Part shown: positions 10,908 through 20,920 of the stretch, piece by piece
Numbering within the stretch: the stretch's first letter is position 1
Layout of the letters: the number at the start of each line of letters is the position of its first letter
Source: Priapulus caudatus
Taxonomy: Eukaryota; Priapulida; Priapulimorpha; Priapulimorphida; Priapulidae
DNA length: 27,215 nucleotides
Assembly: GCF_000485595.1 (NCBI RefSeq)
Contig: NW_014577064.1
Span: forward strand, 748,885-776,099
Direction of reading: 5' to 3'
Made by a program: the position numbers and the translations under genes
The notes under the pieces: generated by a model
The model's database searches: none
The model's input: only the letters and a program-made list of their open reading frames with translations
Told to the model about the DNA's origin: nothing

Positions 10908-12526
10908 GGTGCTCGAGCGATGGACAGATCAGAACGTATCATAAATTACACAACGCCGTCTGTAAAAATACTATAGATGGCGTAAGCGTACGATGAGATG
11001 CTCGCGCTCTACATGCACTATATAGCTACTATATATATAAGCTTCTATCTGTAAGGAGTACTCAAAGTAAAGAAAAAACGTTGCTCATGGGCATTTACCA
11101 TCACTCACTCTGAGGATAATTCTATATTCAGACAGTTGATTCAGCTGCTTCCTTTGTAATAGTACTGATGTGAGTGTGTATCGTTAAGTTACTGTTGACA
11201 TACCGTAAACCTGATATCGAGGTTGAACATGTGCTGTATGTCTGAGGATAGGGTAATCCTAATGTAATAGAGAAAGCTCATTTCCACAGTAGCATATTAT
11301 GAATCTCTCCTCTCGTCCATTCATTCAGACTTAATAATCAATACTTAATATCCCAAATTAGCGACCATTCCAGCAAATGATAGCGATACTAAATGCAAAC
11401 AGGTGATAACCTATAATGGCTGAATACCGTTAAGGCTATGTGTCACGATATAAACACATTCAGAGACACTACTTAATGAATGTCACAAAATACAAAAATA
11501 ATTTCTGGCTGTGGTAGTGTGAACCCTTTTTTAAACGTAAGCTCAGGCTGGCCTTTATTCGTTCACCTAGCACGGATTTCTGACTTGCAGGTCATCTGTT
11601 GGATTCTGCTTAACATAGGTGACGTGCTTGCTTGTTAGCATTTGTAGCATGTGCTTGTTAAGTCGTCAGCTGACAATATTTTCTTGAACGCAGGCGTAAA
11701 AATGAGGGTTGGAACAACTGACAGGGTATGACATGACAATGTGTTATGAGAAGAGAATTTGGTAACAGCCTCTGGTGCTGTATAGCACATGGCTGCCCTG
11801 TATGGCCTGGCAGTTATAGACGTGGTGGATTAGCCACCTGAACTATATCTATATAGCTATATAGCTATATTTGACTTAACACACTATCAATGTGTTGTTT
11901 AATGTCGGTCTTAGTACGGATCTTCATACTGAGTGCTTGCTTTTTAATAGTTCGAAGTTTGCCATGTGTGAAATACGTGTGGTTGAACGGAAGCGTTAGT
12001 GGAGAGCACACCACCAGCCGTGGGGCCCACGGCGAAACCTAGTAATTGTATATATATATATATATAAACAAACAAATAAAAAACAAATAATCATTAAATA
12101 CTATACATACTAATAAATAATTGCAGCAAGTACGTCCGCTTATCCGTGGCGGAAAGTAGATACCTTTATATAGCTGATTTTGGGGGTTATGGTACTTCAC
12201 GGTGAATGCATTATGCACGTGGGAATTACACATGCCCATGTTGCGATTGGCGCGTATTTAATTTGCTCTGACGTGTTGGAGGAAATGAACACTACCAGAG
12301 TGGGCGAGCGTTTGGTGAAACACAAGGTGATGGCCGTGAAATCAGCGCAGAAAATATTGCCAACGAAGCCTATATATATAAGGTCCTTGCAAATACATTT
12401 CGAACCCACGTACACAGACTTTCACATACGTACGCTCACATACATTCATGTATTAGCATGCATGAAAATTAACACGCGATATAACACCATCAATATCACT
12501 ATCAATAATAATATCTATATCAACGA

Positions 12527-12590
<64 letters not shown>
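10168..12590 (-). repeat. Dispersed element, copy 3 (inverted, right arm)
   Basis: Read on the minus strand it starts with a (CA)n tract (12528-12589), then CGCACACTCGTTGATATAG, and follows copy 2 collinearly to GTGTT repeats (10168-10219), ending in the GGTAT array. Landmarks shared with copy 2 include the block around GTGGGCCCCACG (about 12010), the CAGAGGCTGTTACCAA block (about 11770) and the AATTTAGCTGTGATATCAAAG block (about 10350). A (TA)n tract lies at 10862-10905. No protein is recognisable. With copy 2 it makes a large inverted repeat around a ~6.5-kb loop. Confidence 0.8.
12528..12589 (+). repeat. (GT)n microsatellite
   Basis: A pure GT tract of about 60 bases. It is the outer end of inverted element copy 3 and lies directly against the first copy of the 3.1-kb duplication, so the join at 12590/12591 is a junction between two repeats. 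Confidence 0.95.
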
Positions 12591-12591
<1 letters not shown>

Positions 12592-13272
12592 CATACGCGG
12601 GCCATAAGTTGTAGGTAAGTTATGCGATCGTTGACACACGTTCACACACGTTACTTGTAAGTTACTCATAAGTCGAAATACGTCGAGATAATGTCTAGCG
12701 TACCAAAAACTTATTTCTAACTTATGAGTAACGTGCTTTGAACCTATGTGCAACGCATATGGACGTATGTAGACGTATTTGACGTGTTCCGGACGACCAC
12801 AGAACTTACTGAACGTGTTTCTAACTTACAGCTACCGTATCATGGCGTATTGGCATCGTTTAGGAGAATTGGTATATAAAAATGATATTGGCATGTTGAT
12901 ACTGCGACGGAGATGTTGATACTGCGATGTCTAGTGCGGTTATGATTTGAATCGTCGAGCGGCAGCCTTTTTATAGGCTACGACACGTGATCGTCGGCGA
13001 TACGCTACCGCGCGCTATGCATAAGTTAGACTATCGTTGGGCATAAGTTGTGAACGCCGGCAACCCGCTAAGCATTCGTTGGTATAAGTTATCTATAAGT
13101 TATCGAAACGTTCTGTATACGTTACTAATACGTTAAGTATACGTCCAACTCGTTATGAATACGCTATGTATACGCCCAAAATTGAAAAAAAAACATCGAT
13201 AGTTCAGCGTATGCCAGCGTTTTAGAGAAATTTTGATACGTCCGGCATACGCTGGATAAATCGTCAAGGTGT
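12591..13272. mobile_element. TIR element with ACGT/AAGTTA sub-repeats, left-truncated copy A
   Basis: The right terminus reads ATACGTCCGGCATACGCTGG followed by ATAAATCGTCAAGGTGT (about 13234-13272). It is the inverted counterpart of the left terminus of copy B (15503-15540). The interior is built of degenerate words such as ATAAGTTAT, GTATACGTTA and CGTATGCCAGCG. The left half is missing because the copy begins at 12591, right after the GT tract. Bases 12591-13029 are identical to 15728-16166. It has no coding capacity and is a MITE-like element of unknown superfamily. Confidence 0.7.
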
Positions 13273-14298
13273 GACAGAGCCATTATTTTAAAGAAGAGTT
13301 TTTAATAAAGACCGATGAAAGTCGTTATCAATTTAGCTTGTTTCAAAATGTATACTAGACAGGTCATTACACAACACTGAAGTATCTTGTGTTTGAATAC
13401 AACCGAAAATAAGGTCCCAAACATTCACATGCGGGTGTGTCAATGTTAGATCTAGGCATCCCGCTTAACGCTTTCGCGAAATATTGGGTGGCAAATCTTA
13501 TGTCAGTTATCCGAGAAATTAGTTGAAATTGGTTTTCTGTCGTTGCCATGCTTGTGACGGTCAAAGTAACGAAGTGGAACACGTTTTAATAACACCGAGA
13601 TGAACATTTCGTTCCAACTTCGCACACACAATGTATTGCACCGATGCCGACCATCGGGTGTGAACCGTCGTTCGGTTTGTGAACAAATTACACTTTATAA
13701 TGTGAAATGATGTCTACTCGACATTTCTTTTCAAACTGCAGAAGATGTACTGCAGTTTCCTAATCATCATATTAAATATCTATTAGCTCTACGTCGATAC
13801 TCTTCTAAATTTAGTTCGTAGCGGTGCCCCCGATTTCATAATGCTATAGGGAAACAGAAGAACCAGCTATTGGCGATATCTTACTGAAGTCCCGCTAACA
13901 AATTCACCAATGCAAATAAAAAATGAAAAGTAAACATTTTCAATTCTGTAACCTATAAAACGATACACGCATACCAACCAGTAGTAGGATTCGCCGTAAC
14001 GAGCTCAGCCTAGATACGCGTCAGCTATAGATTGTTATCGAAGCGTGAACGAAAGTTATTATCTGATGCTCGACATTAAATTCTCAGTGTAGTAACATGC
14101 TACCGCATACTAAAAAATCGGCTGGCTCTCGGAAAATGCGAATTATGAAAGCAAACAGGGCGGACTAGAACTTGTGCATGCGCGCGCGAGTTAATGCTCG
14201 CCCAAGGCGCGCTCAAGCCTTTTTCTTATCAGTCGCGGATTCATGGTTTCTTTCATGCTGATAATGCAAACCCACCAAAGTTCATTGTAGAATTGCAA
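13273..14298 (+). promoter_or_regulatory. Upstream region of the CDA-like gene (copy A)
   Basis: Non-coding DNA between the TIR element and the core promoter, present again at about 16392-17455. No coding region is recognisable; the minus-strand open frame at 13367-13582 is not preserved in the other copy. Its conservation between duplicates reflects the duplication and does not by itself show regulatory function. The word GTAACCTATAAAACGATA at 13948-13965 is a possible second TATA-type site. Confidence 0.35.
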
Positions 14299-14300
14299 AC

Positions 14301-14335
14301 ATATATAAGAAGAATATACTCGGGATATCGTCAGT
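14301..14335 (+). promoter_or_regulatory. Core promoter: TATA box plus TCAGT initiator
   Basis: ATATATAAG at 14301-14309 lies about 30 bases before TCAGT at 14331-14335, the classic TATA to initiator spacing. The start codon at 14362 follows about 30 bases later, giving a short 5' leader. The same pair recurs in the duplicate (GTATATAAG 17456-17464, TCAGT 17493-17497). Confidence 0.65.
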
Positions 14336-14361
14336 CTGATTGCAGCCTCCGAAGTAGCAAC

Positions 14362-17300
14362 ATGAAGGTCCTCATCATTGCGCTATGCGCTCTCGTGTAT
14401 ATGGGTAAGTAGTTATTCATTTATAACTTGGTAGCATTGCTTGGTAGTGTGCCAGCGCTATATGGCGAGCGATTAATGCAGCCGTACTCGCAAATACTTT
14501 CCTATTGAATGCACAATAAATTCTAAAACATACACACACTATCCATTTATAAGTTAATACCGCATATTATACAATCAATAGAGTTACGAACACCATGACT
14601 AATTGTTGCATATTAATTATGATATACAACAGCCGCGGCCAGTCCATACTAATATACTAATATAACTACTAATATACTAATATACTAATATACTAATATA
14701 ACTACTAATATACTAATATACTAATATAACTACTAATATACTAATATACTAATATAACTACTAATATACTAAAATACTAGTATAACTACATCACGGCATC
14801 ACGGCGAGCGACGGCAGGCACGACTTGTCCCCCGATCACACTCATTAGCATTTACAGAGCATGTCGGCTTGCATCAGTAACGGTTGATGTTACTTGCATT
14901 CCTGACATGACAACACAAGTCCGCGGCTGCCAGGCGTGATACGTTTGCGTGTTGCTAATGATTGTCGCGCTCGCAGCACTAGAAATTCGACAGGCAGACA
15001 GACAGACAGAGATATACGCTAGATGCAACGATATTCACAGCAAGCAAAATCGCTATTTAATACGTGCAAATGTTCACGTGTGTGATCGGGGAATAGGCCA
15101 ACGCGTTATGCTATATGAATTGAGGTCTGCGAGTTAAATCTTGTATAGTGTATAAATGTTATTGATATCATAGCGATCAAATGCTTTCCATCACAAATCT
15201 CGCATTTGTTCGCTGACCCGCAAAATACCACGTGTATGCGCGACCCGCGTTCGATGGTGTAATGTGAACGGTTCATGTGAACTAAATGAGAAAGAAAGTG
15301 CAAGCCTTGGTCACATCCCGCGATGACCATTGCCGCTAAGCGGCTAACGTGACGAGTACCGACAGACTTAGATGCCTCGATAACAGTGCAGCGACAGGAC
15401 GATTGTATCTTTAACTGTGCGAGGTCAAAAAACATGCTAAAGCCTAAATTATGCAGGCGCGCATATTTCAAACATCATGAAGTTTGTGATGGCCCTGTTA
15501 TTACACCTTGACGATTTAGCCAGCGTATGCCGGACGTATAAAAAAATTGGTGAATACGCTGGCGTACGTCGAATAAGTTATGAGTAAGCTTTGTATAAGT
15601 TAAGTTAAGAGTAAGTTAGGAGCACGCTGAAGCACGCTGGTATACGTCGTAGTACGGCGAGGTCGTCGAAAAAATTTGAGCATGTTCAAAATTTTCCGAC
15701 GTATGCCAGCGTATGCCCATACGTCCCGCATACGCGGGCCATAAGTTGTAGGTAAGTTATGCGATCGTTGACACACGTTCACACACGTTACTTGTAAGTT
15801 ACTCATAAGTCGAAATACGTCGAGATAATGTCTAGCGTACCAAAAACTTATTTCTAACTTATGAGTAACGTGCTTTGAACCTATGTGCAACGCATATGGA
15901 CGTATGTAGACGTATTTGACGTGTTCCGGACGACCACAGAACTTACTGAACGTGTTTCTAACTTACAGCTACCGTATCATGGCGTATTGGCATCGTTTAG
16001 GAGAATTGGTATATAAAAATGATATTGGCATGTTGATACTGCGACGGAGATGTTGATACTGCGATGTCTAGTGCGGTTATGATTTGAATCGTCGAGCGGC
16101 AGCCTTTTTATAGGCTACGACACGTGATCGTCGGCGATACGCTACCGCGCGCTATGCATAAGTTAGGCTGATCGATTGAGGATAAGTTGTGACAACGCCG
16201 GCAACCGCTAGCTTCGTTAGGTTGGTTACACGTTATCTTATAAGTTATGGCGGGTTTGGTTGAGTCGTTACTATATACGTTAAGTATACGATCCAACTCG
16301 CTTATGGAATACGGCTATGTATCCGCCAAATTGGATGATAGCTTCAGGCGTATGCCAGGTACGTGACGCTGGATAATCGTCAAGGGGTTGTGACAGAGCC
16401 ATGAGTTAATAAAGACGATGAAAGTCCGTTATCAATTTAGGCTTGTTTTCACAAATGTCCTATACTAGACAGGTCATTACACAACACTGAGTATCTGTGT
16501 TTTTTGAATACAACCCGAAATAAGTTCAAACTCACATCGCGGGCTGTGTCAAATGTTAGATCTAGGTCCCGCTTAACGCTTTTTTCTGCGAAAACTATTG
16601 CTGGTGGCCAATCTTATGTCAGTTATCGAGAATTAGTATGTGGTTTTCTGACTTCGGGTTTGTGTTATGCTTGGTGCACGTCAATTACAGAAGTGAACAC
16701 GTTTTAATAACAACGAGAATGAACATTTCGTTCCAAACTTCGCCAACAATAGCCTATCTGCACGATGCCGCATCGGGTTGTGGGTGTGAACAAATTACAC
16801 TTCTATAATGTGAATGATGTCTATCGCATTTTCTTTTTCTTATAACTGGCAGAACGCAATGTACTGGCGTTTACTAATCATCAGATTAAATAATCTTAGC
16901 TCTTACGTCGATACTCTTCTAGGGTGTGTGTGTGTGTGGCGGTGCCCCGATTCACTATGCCTTATAGGGCAAAACAGAATGAAAACCAGCTGATTGGCGA
17001 TAATCTTACTGAATGTCCCGCTAAGCAATTCACAATGCCAAATTAAAACTGAAAGTAAACATTATCTTCATTCTGTAACTATAAAACGATACACGCATAA
17101 CAACCCGTTAGTAGGGATATCGCACAGTAACGAGCTCAGCCTTAGATACGCGTCAGCTATGGCATTGTTATCGAAGGTGAACGCAAAGTCTTTTATCTGA
17201 TGCTCGACCATTATAATTCAGCTGTCAGTAACATGCTACCCGGCCATACTAAAAAATCGGCTGGCTCTACGGAAAATGGAATTATGCAAGCAAAACAGGG

Positions 17301-19786
17301 AGGACTAGATTGTGCAATGCCGCGCGCGAAGTTAATGGCTCGCCCAGGCGCGCTTCAAAGCCTTTTTCTTCATCAGCGATGTCGCGGATTCTGGTTTCTT
17401 CATGCGCTGATATGACAAAACCACCAAAGTTCATTGGTGTAGAATTGCAAAACACGTATATAAGCGAGAATATACTCAGAGACAGATATCGGTCAGTTGA
17501 ATTGCAGCCTCCGACAGTAGCAACGATTGAGAGTCCTTCATCTTCGCTATGCGTCTCGTGTATTATGGCTGTAAGTAGTTATTATTTATAACTTTCAGGC
17601 TAGCATTGCTTTCGTTAGTGTTGCCACGCGCTATATGGCCGAGGCATCTATGAGCCGCTCACTCGCAAATCACTTTCCATATTGTTGAAATGCACAACTA
17701 TAATTCTAAAACTTTACACACACTATCATTTTTAATAAGTTACATACCGCATATTATCAAATTCAATAGAGTTACGGAACACCATGACTAATTGGTTGCA
17801 TATTTTATGATATAAAACAGCCCGGCGCCAGTCCGCTGGAAAAGCGTACTCGGGAGTACCGATAAGGCAAAGAGGATGACCTGCCAACCTGAGATCGGCC
17901 GGCCTAAGAACTTCTCTACCGATGCCGCCGATTGCCAGGTGTTCTACATCTGCGATCACGGATGGCCGAAGATCCGTCGTTGCCCAGGTGACACCATCTG
18001 GACACCAGCATTGGAGAGATGCACCGACAAGTACTTTGCGGTTAACGACGAGTGCAGATACGAGGCTCCACCCACACCAGCACCTGTGGAAATCGCTCCA
18101 GAAGATCTTGACCCAGGTACAATAAATTTAGTGTCTAGTTGCGAATGTTTTCAATCGTAATCGCAAGATATTTTTATCCGCGAGTTTCTAGTGCCGGTAT
18201 TTTGCATCTATAGCCGAATATAAATTTTCTAGCTGCGTGCTACGACCCAAGAAACATGTGCAATGTTGCAATCAATAACTCCGGTGGAGAGGATGAGGAG
18301 GGTTGTGCTCCGATCTGTGACCCTAACGCCTGCAGACTGCCAGACTGCAAGTGCAGTAGCCCAGACGCTCCAGGAAACCTCCAGTCAAATGAGATTCCAC
18401 AGCTGGTTATGATTGGATGGGATGGTGCTCTGAGAGTAGAGGACTACAACCATCTTCTCCAGCAGGTAATGTCAATGAAATCTCGGAATATGTTACGATG
18501 GTATGAGTAAGATCACGAGCGTATTAAGAAGAGCCTTCTTAATACGCTTTTGGTAAAATGCAATAATCTAACTTGTTCTTCCAATTATCTCGCTAGTAGA
18601 ACTTATCCTAAAATTACTGCTTGTAGATCCTCAAGAAGGTGAATGCCCAGAGACAAAGAGAACCGCGAAGGAACCCCAATGGTTGCCCGTTAACCGCAAC
18701 TTTCTTCACAAGCCATCAGTTCACTGATTACGCAGCAGTCCAGTCGATGTACGCCGAGGGAAATGAGATCGCCTCATTCTCTATCACGTAAGTAATGCTT
18801 TCTTGCTGTTAGATATTTCCGACTGCGGCAGTATTTCGTTTTAATGTAATGTATATATGTAAAATTTAGATTTTCAACAACATCTCAAAATACTCATTCA
18901 AGACTTACGTGATTATATCATATATTCATGTTGATCAAAACATTCTTACACCATGTTTTTATGGTTACACAGTAAGCAGCTGCCATCAGAGTACTGGGCC
19001 CAGGCTTCAGATGCCGAACTCTCTGCTGAGTATGCCGGACAGCGCGCCATGTTCAACAGGTTCTCTGGCATCCCAGCCAGCGCCATCAAGGGAGTGCGAT
19101 CTGCTTACCTGCAGACCAAGGGAAGCGACTTTGTTAACCTCATTAAGGATGATGGATTCACATGGGATTCTTCCTACCCTACCGACAAGATTGATCCTCC
19201 CCTGTGGCCATACACCTTCGATTACCAGTCCACTGGTGGCTGCGCCATCCCTCCATGCCCAACTTCGTCTATCTCTCGAATGTGGGAAGTTCCCCTCGTT
19301 GATTGGTATGACACCAACGACACGCTGTGCGCCAACGTTGACAGTTGTTATTATCCCAACGACAAGGCAGAGGCTCTTCAGCTCCTGCGTACCAACTTTG
19401 ACCGCCATTACAAGACCAACAAGGCTCCCTTCCCCATCAACCTCCGTGCCAGGTGGTTCCTCAACAATGGCTACTACAACATGGAGGCTCTCCAGCAGTT
19501 CCTTGATGAGATCCAGGAAAATCGCGATGTCTACTTCGTGACATACAGCCAGCTGATCGAGTACATGAAGAACCCAGTCAAGCTTGCTGATGTAGGAAGA
19601 TCTGAGGCGTTCACGTGCGACTTTGCTGGCCGCACCCCACTGTGCGCCCATCCCAACCTGTGTGGCTACTTCAACATCAGCTACGCGCCCAATGATGAGG
19701 AGCACCAGGGAGACCGTTTCTTCCAGACCTGTGTTGAGTGCCCAGCTGTGTACCCATGGGTGGACAACCCACTAGGAGAAGCATAA
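14362..19786 (+). CDS. Chitin deacetylase-like secreted protein, probably catalytically inactive
   Basis: Five exons: 14362-14404, 17821-18116, 18233-18465, 18627-18787 and 18973-19786, all with GT...AG introns and compatible phases. About 514 residues are expected if two single-base insertions in 17821-17860 are errors; as written, exon 2 goes out of frame before ATG 17876. Exon 1 encodes a signal peptide (MKVLIIALCALVYM). Residues ~35-92 form a CBM14/peritrophin-A domain with six cysteines. Residues ~115-153 hold a reduced LDLa-like segment and the CDPNACRLPDCKC linker typical of CBM14-LDLa-CDA proteins. Residues ~168-455 are the NodB-type deacetylase domain. Catalytic motifs are lost: TFDD is GWDG (174-177), H-x3-H is F241...K245, RxPYL is RSAYL (286-290), and the late His is R402. 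WDSS (308-311) is kept. The likely role is extracellular chitin binding in cuticle, shell or gut matrix rather than deacetylation. Calling it a single gene across the duplicated first exon is inference; exon 1 could instead be 17525-17570. Confidence 0.85.
14645..14788. repeat. TACTAATA minisatellite
   Basis: Tandem TACTAATA units with TATAACTAC spacers give a 10-base period and a higher-order period of about 30-35 bases. The tract starts 11 bases into the exon 2 sequence of duplication copy A and replaces the rest of that exon. Confidence 0.9.
14789..15502. other. Unique spacer between duplication copies, no gene recognised
   Basis: The sequence contains a short (CAGA)n tract at about 14993-15010. 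Its minus-strand open frame of 121 codons (15106-15471) has no signal peptide, domain or motif I recognise. If the gene is spliced from exon 14362-14404 to 17821, this region is intronic. Confidence 0.35.
15503..16391. mobile_element. TIR element with ACGT/AAGTTA sub-repeats, copy B (complete)
   Basis: The left terminus ACACCTTGACGATTTAGCCA (15503-15522), continuing GCGTATGCCGGACGTAT, is mirrored by the right terminus near 16345-16391 (GCGTATGCCAGG ... GCTGGATAATCGTCAAGG), which is noisier. The interior of ~0.9 kb is rich in TAAGTTA, ACGTATG and GCGTATGCC words that recur in both orientations. There is no coding capacity. Flanks are TGTTATT on the left and TGACAGAGCC on the right; I see no clear target-site duplication. 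Confidence 0.7.
15728..17835 (+). repeat. Direct duplication copy B (noisy copy of 12591-14649)
   Basis: It is identical to copy A for 439 bases (15728-16166), then the same content continues with an indel or substitution every ~10 bases to about 17860. Examples are extra bases in homopolymers (TTTTTT for TTT near 16580) and the loss of most of a ~30-base block near 16360. Beyond 17860 the exon sequence is clean and open. The abrupt change in error rate at 16166/16167 suggests a change in data source rather than mutation. Confidence 0.8.
17525..17570 (+). pseudogene. Second exon 1 of the CDA-like gene, frameshifted
   Basis: This is the counterpart of 14362-14404, following the same leader (GCAGCCTCCGA, GTAGCAAC) and preceding the same donor (GTAAGTAGTT at 17571). 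The ATG reads ATTG, and further single-base gains and losses destroy the signal-peptide frame. It is preceded by its own TATA (17456-17464) and TCAGT (17493-17497). It is either a decayed duplicate or an error-laden copy of the true first exon, which would put exon 1 only ~250 bases from exon 2. Confidence 0.7.
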
Positions 19787-20483
19787 GAGGATTTATAAAT
19801 CCAGTGCCACATCCCTGCTGACCACTTGAGCTTGAATATCACTTGAGATCCGGGTGTTTTTTTCTCTAATAACTATCGTGATTATATAGGTATAAATACA
19901 CTAACTAGCCAACTGCGCTTATCAACACCAAAGAACTATTATTCAATGCCAACACGACAGTGGCACAATGTTTACCAAGATTAGGTTTCTCGTGTGCTCT
20001 CAGTTGTAGCAGCAGCTTCATTCCTTTTACCAGAGCGAAGTTTGAATCATTAGGATTAGCATAAGGATGCAGAACCAAGATATGGACTGCATTGCATTAG
20101 GGTAAACCCCTAGGGAAAATTAACATAAAATTTCGCACGCATAGTTTTTACTTAGGTGAATTTCGTTTGCATGTAGCACTGCATGGCTATAGTAGGTTGT
20201 GATATGAGTGAATACTGTAAATAATGTATTTATACCTAACGCATTGCATGCTAAAATATAATAGGATTGAATTGAAACTTTACTTCCAGTGTATAATTCT
20301 ACCACACTACATAATGTACAAACTTAATCCACGCTACATAACTTCGAATAGTTAGTCACCTGACTTCCTGACTACCTGACATAACAACCTAAATTGTTTG
20401 ACGTTAGAAGGCAACACGGTACATACATACATCAGTGCACACCTATAGATATCCTATGCACACACGACTGGGTTAGTACTCAC
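19787..20483. other. 3' flank of CDA-like gene / intron side of decarboxylase gene
   Basis: After the TAA stop (19784-19786) no clear AATAAA signal is visible. The region should contain the CDA 3' UTR on the + strand and intron sequence of the decarboxylase gene on the - strand. I find no decarboxylase exon here. Confidence 0.4.
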
Positions 20484-20618
20484 CCTGGTCTTAGCTTCAG
20501 TGATAGCTTGATCAAGCGCGGCTGGAAGCATTCTCCCCACATCATCTGTTGCCATTTTGATGACGTTATTTGTGCCAAGTCCTAGCAAAGAGGCACCCTT
20601 CATTAACGAATAATGGCC
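20484..20618 (-). CDS. Group II PLP-dependent decarboxylase (GAD/CSAD/ADC family), internal exon
   Basis: An internal exon of 135 bases (45 codons, phase 0 at both ends). It is preceded on the minus strand by acceptor ...CTATTTCAG and followed by donor GTGAGT. It begins GHYSLMKGASLLGLGT and ends AITEAKTR. This matches the block after the TSEQ motif in glutamate, cysteine-sulfinate and aspartate decarboxylases: SHYSIKKA..LG.GT.NV....ERGKM.P..L...I.EAK. The His of GHYS corresponds to the residue that stacks on the PLP ring in this family. The PLP-lysine exon should lie further downstream, at lower coordinates, and is not seen. Which family member it is cannot be decided from this fragment. Confidence 0.88.
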
Positions 20619-20920
20619 CTGAAATAGACAAATAACATAACTTGCATTGCATAAACCTGCATTCAAAGTTATCAAAACACTATTTAATAGTAAATATAAA
20701 CAAAATGATATAACGCAAGCACGCAGGCCAAGTTTATCATAAAAGATGCGGTGGTCGTAAGCACTGAGTAAAGAAATAGGAAACGGAATAGCACGAGAGA
20801 GGCAGCAAACTGACAGAAAAGTATGAAATAGCAGCGAAGGGAACAGGGTGCAAGGAAAAATCAACAACATGCACAATTACCTGGTTTATTATTCACGAAA
20901 TATTATCAAATTATAACATA

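Larger units (their letters stand above)
12591..14649 (+). repeat. Direct duplication copy A (TIR element, CDA promoter, exon 1)
   Basis: This aligns to 15728-17835 at an offset of about 3.14 kb. The first 439 bases are identical. The rest aligns throughout but with frequent small indels, and copy A looks like the clean version (intact ATG, splice donor and TATA box). Homology ends at about 14649, 15 bases into exon 2 (acceptor CAACAG then CCGCGGCCAGTCC). There copy A runs into a TACTAATA minisatellite instead of the rest of the exon. Confidence 0.85.

Noticed and set aside
15106-15471. 121-codon minus-strand open frame between the duplication copies
   Set aside because: No recognisable motif, no splice or promoter support, and ordinary composition; likely chance.
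18909-19541. 210-codon plus-strand frame overlapping exon 5
   Set aside because: It is an alternative frame of exon 5; the frame used here matches the splice phase and the deacetylase domain.
19007-19705. 232-codon minus-strand open frame
   Set aside because: It is the antisense shadow of exon 5 of the CDA-like gene.
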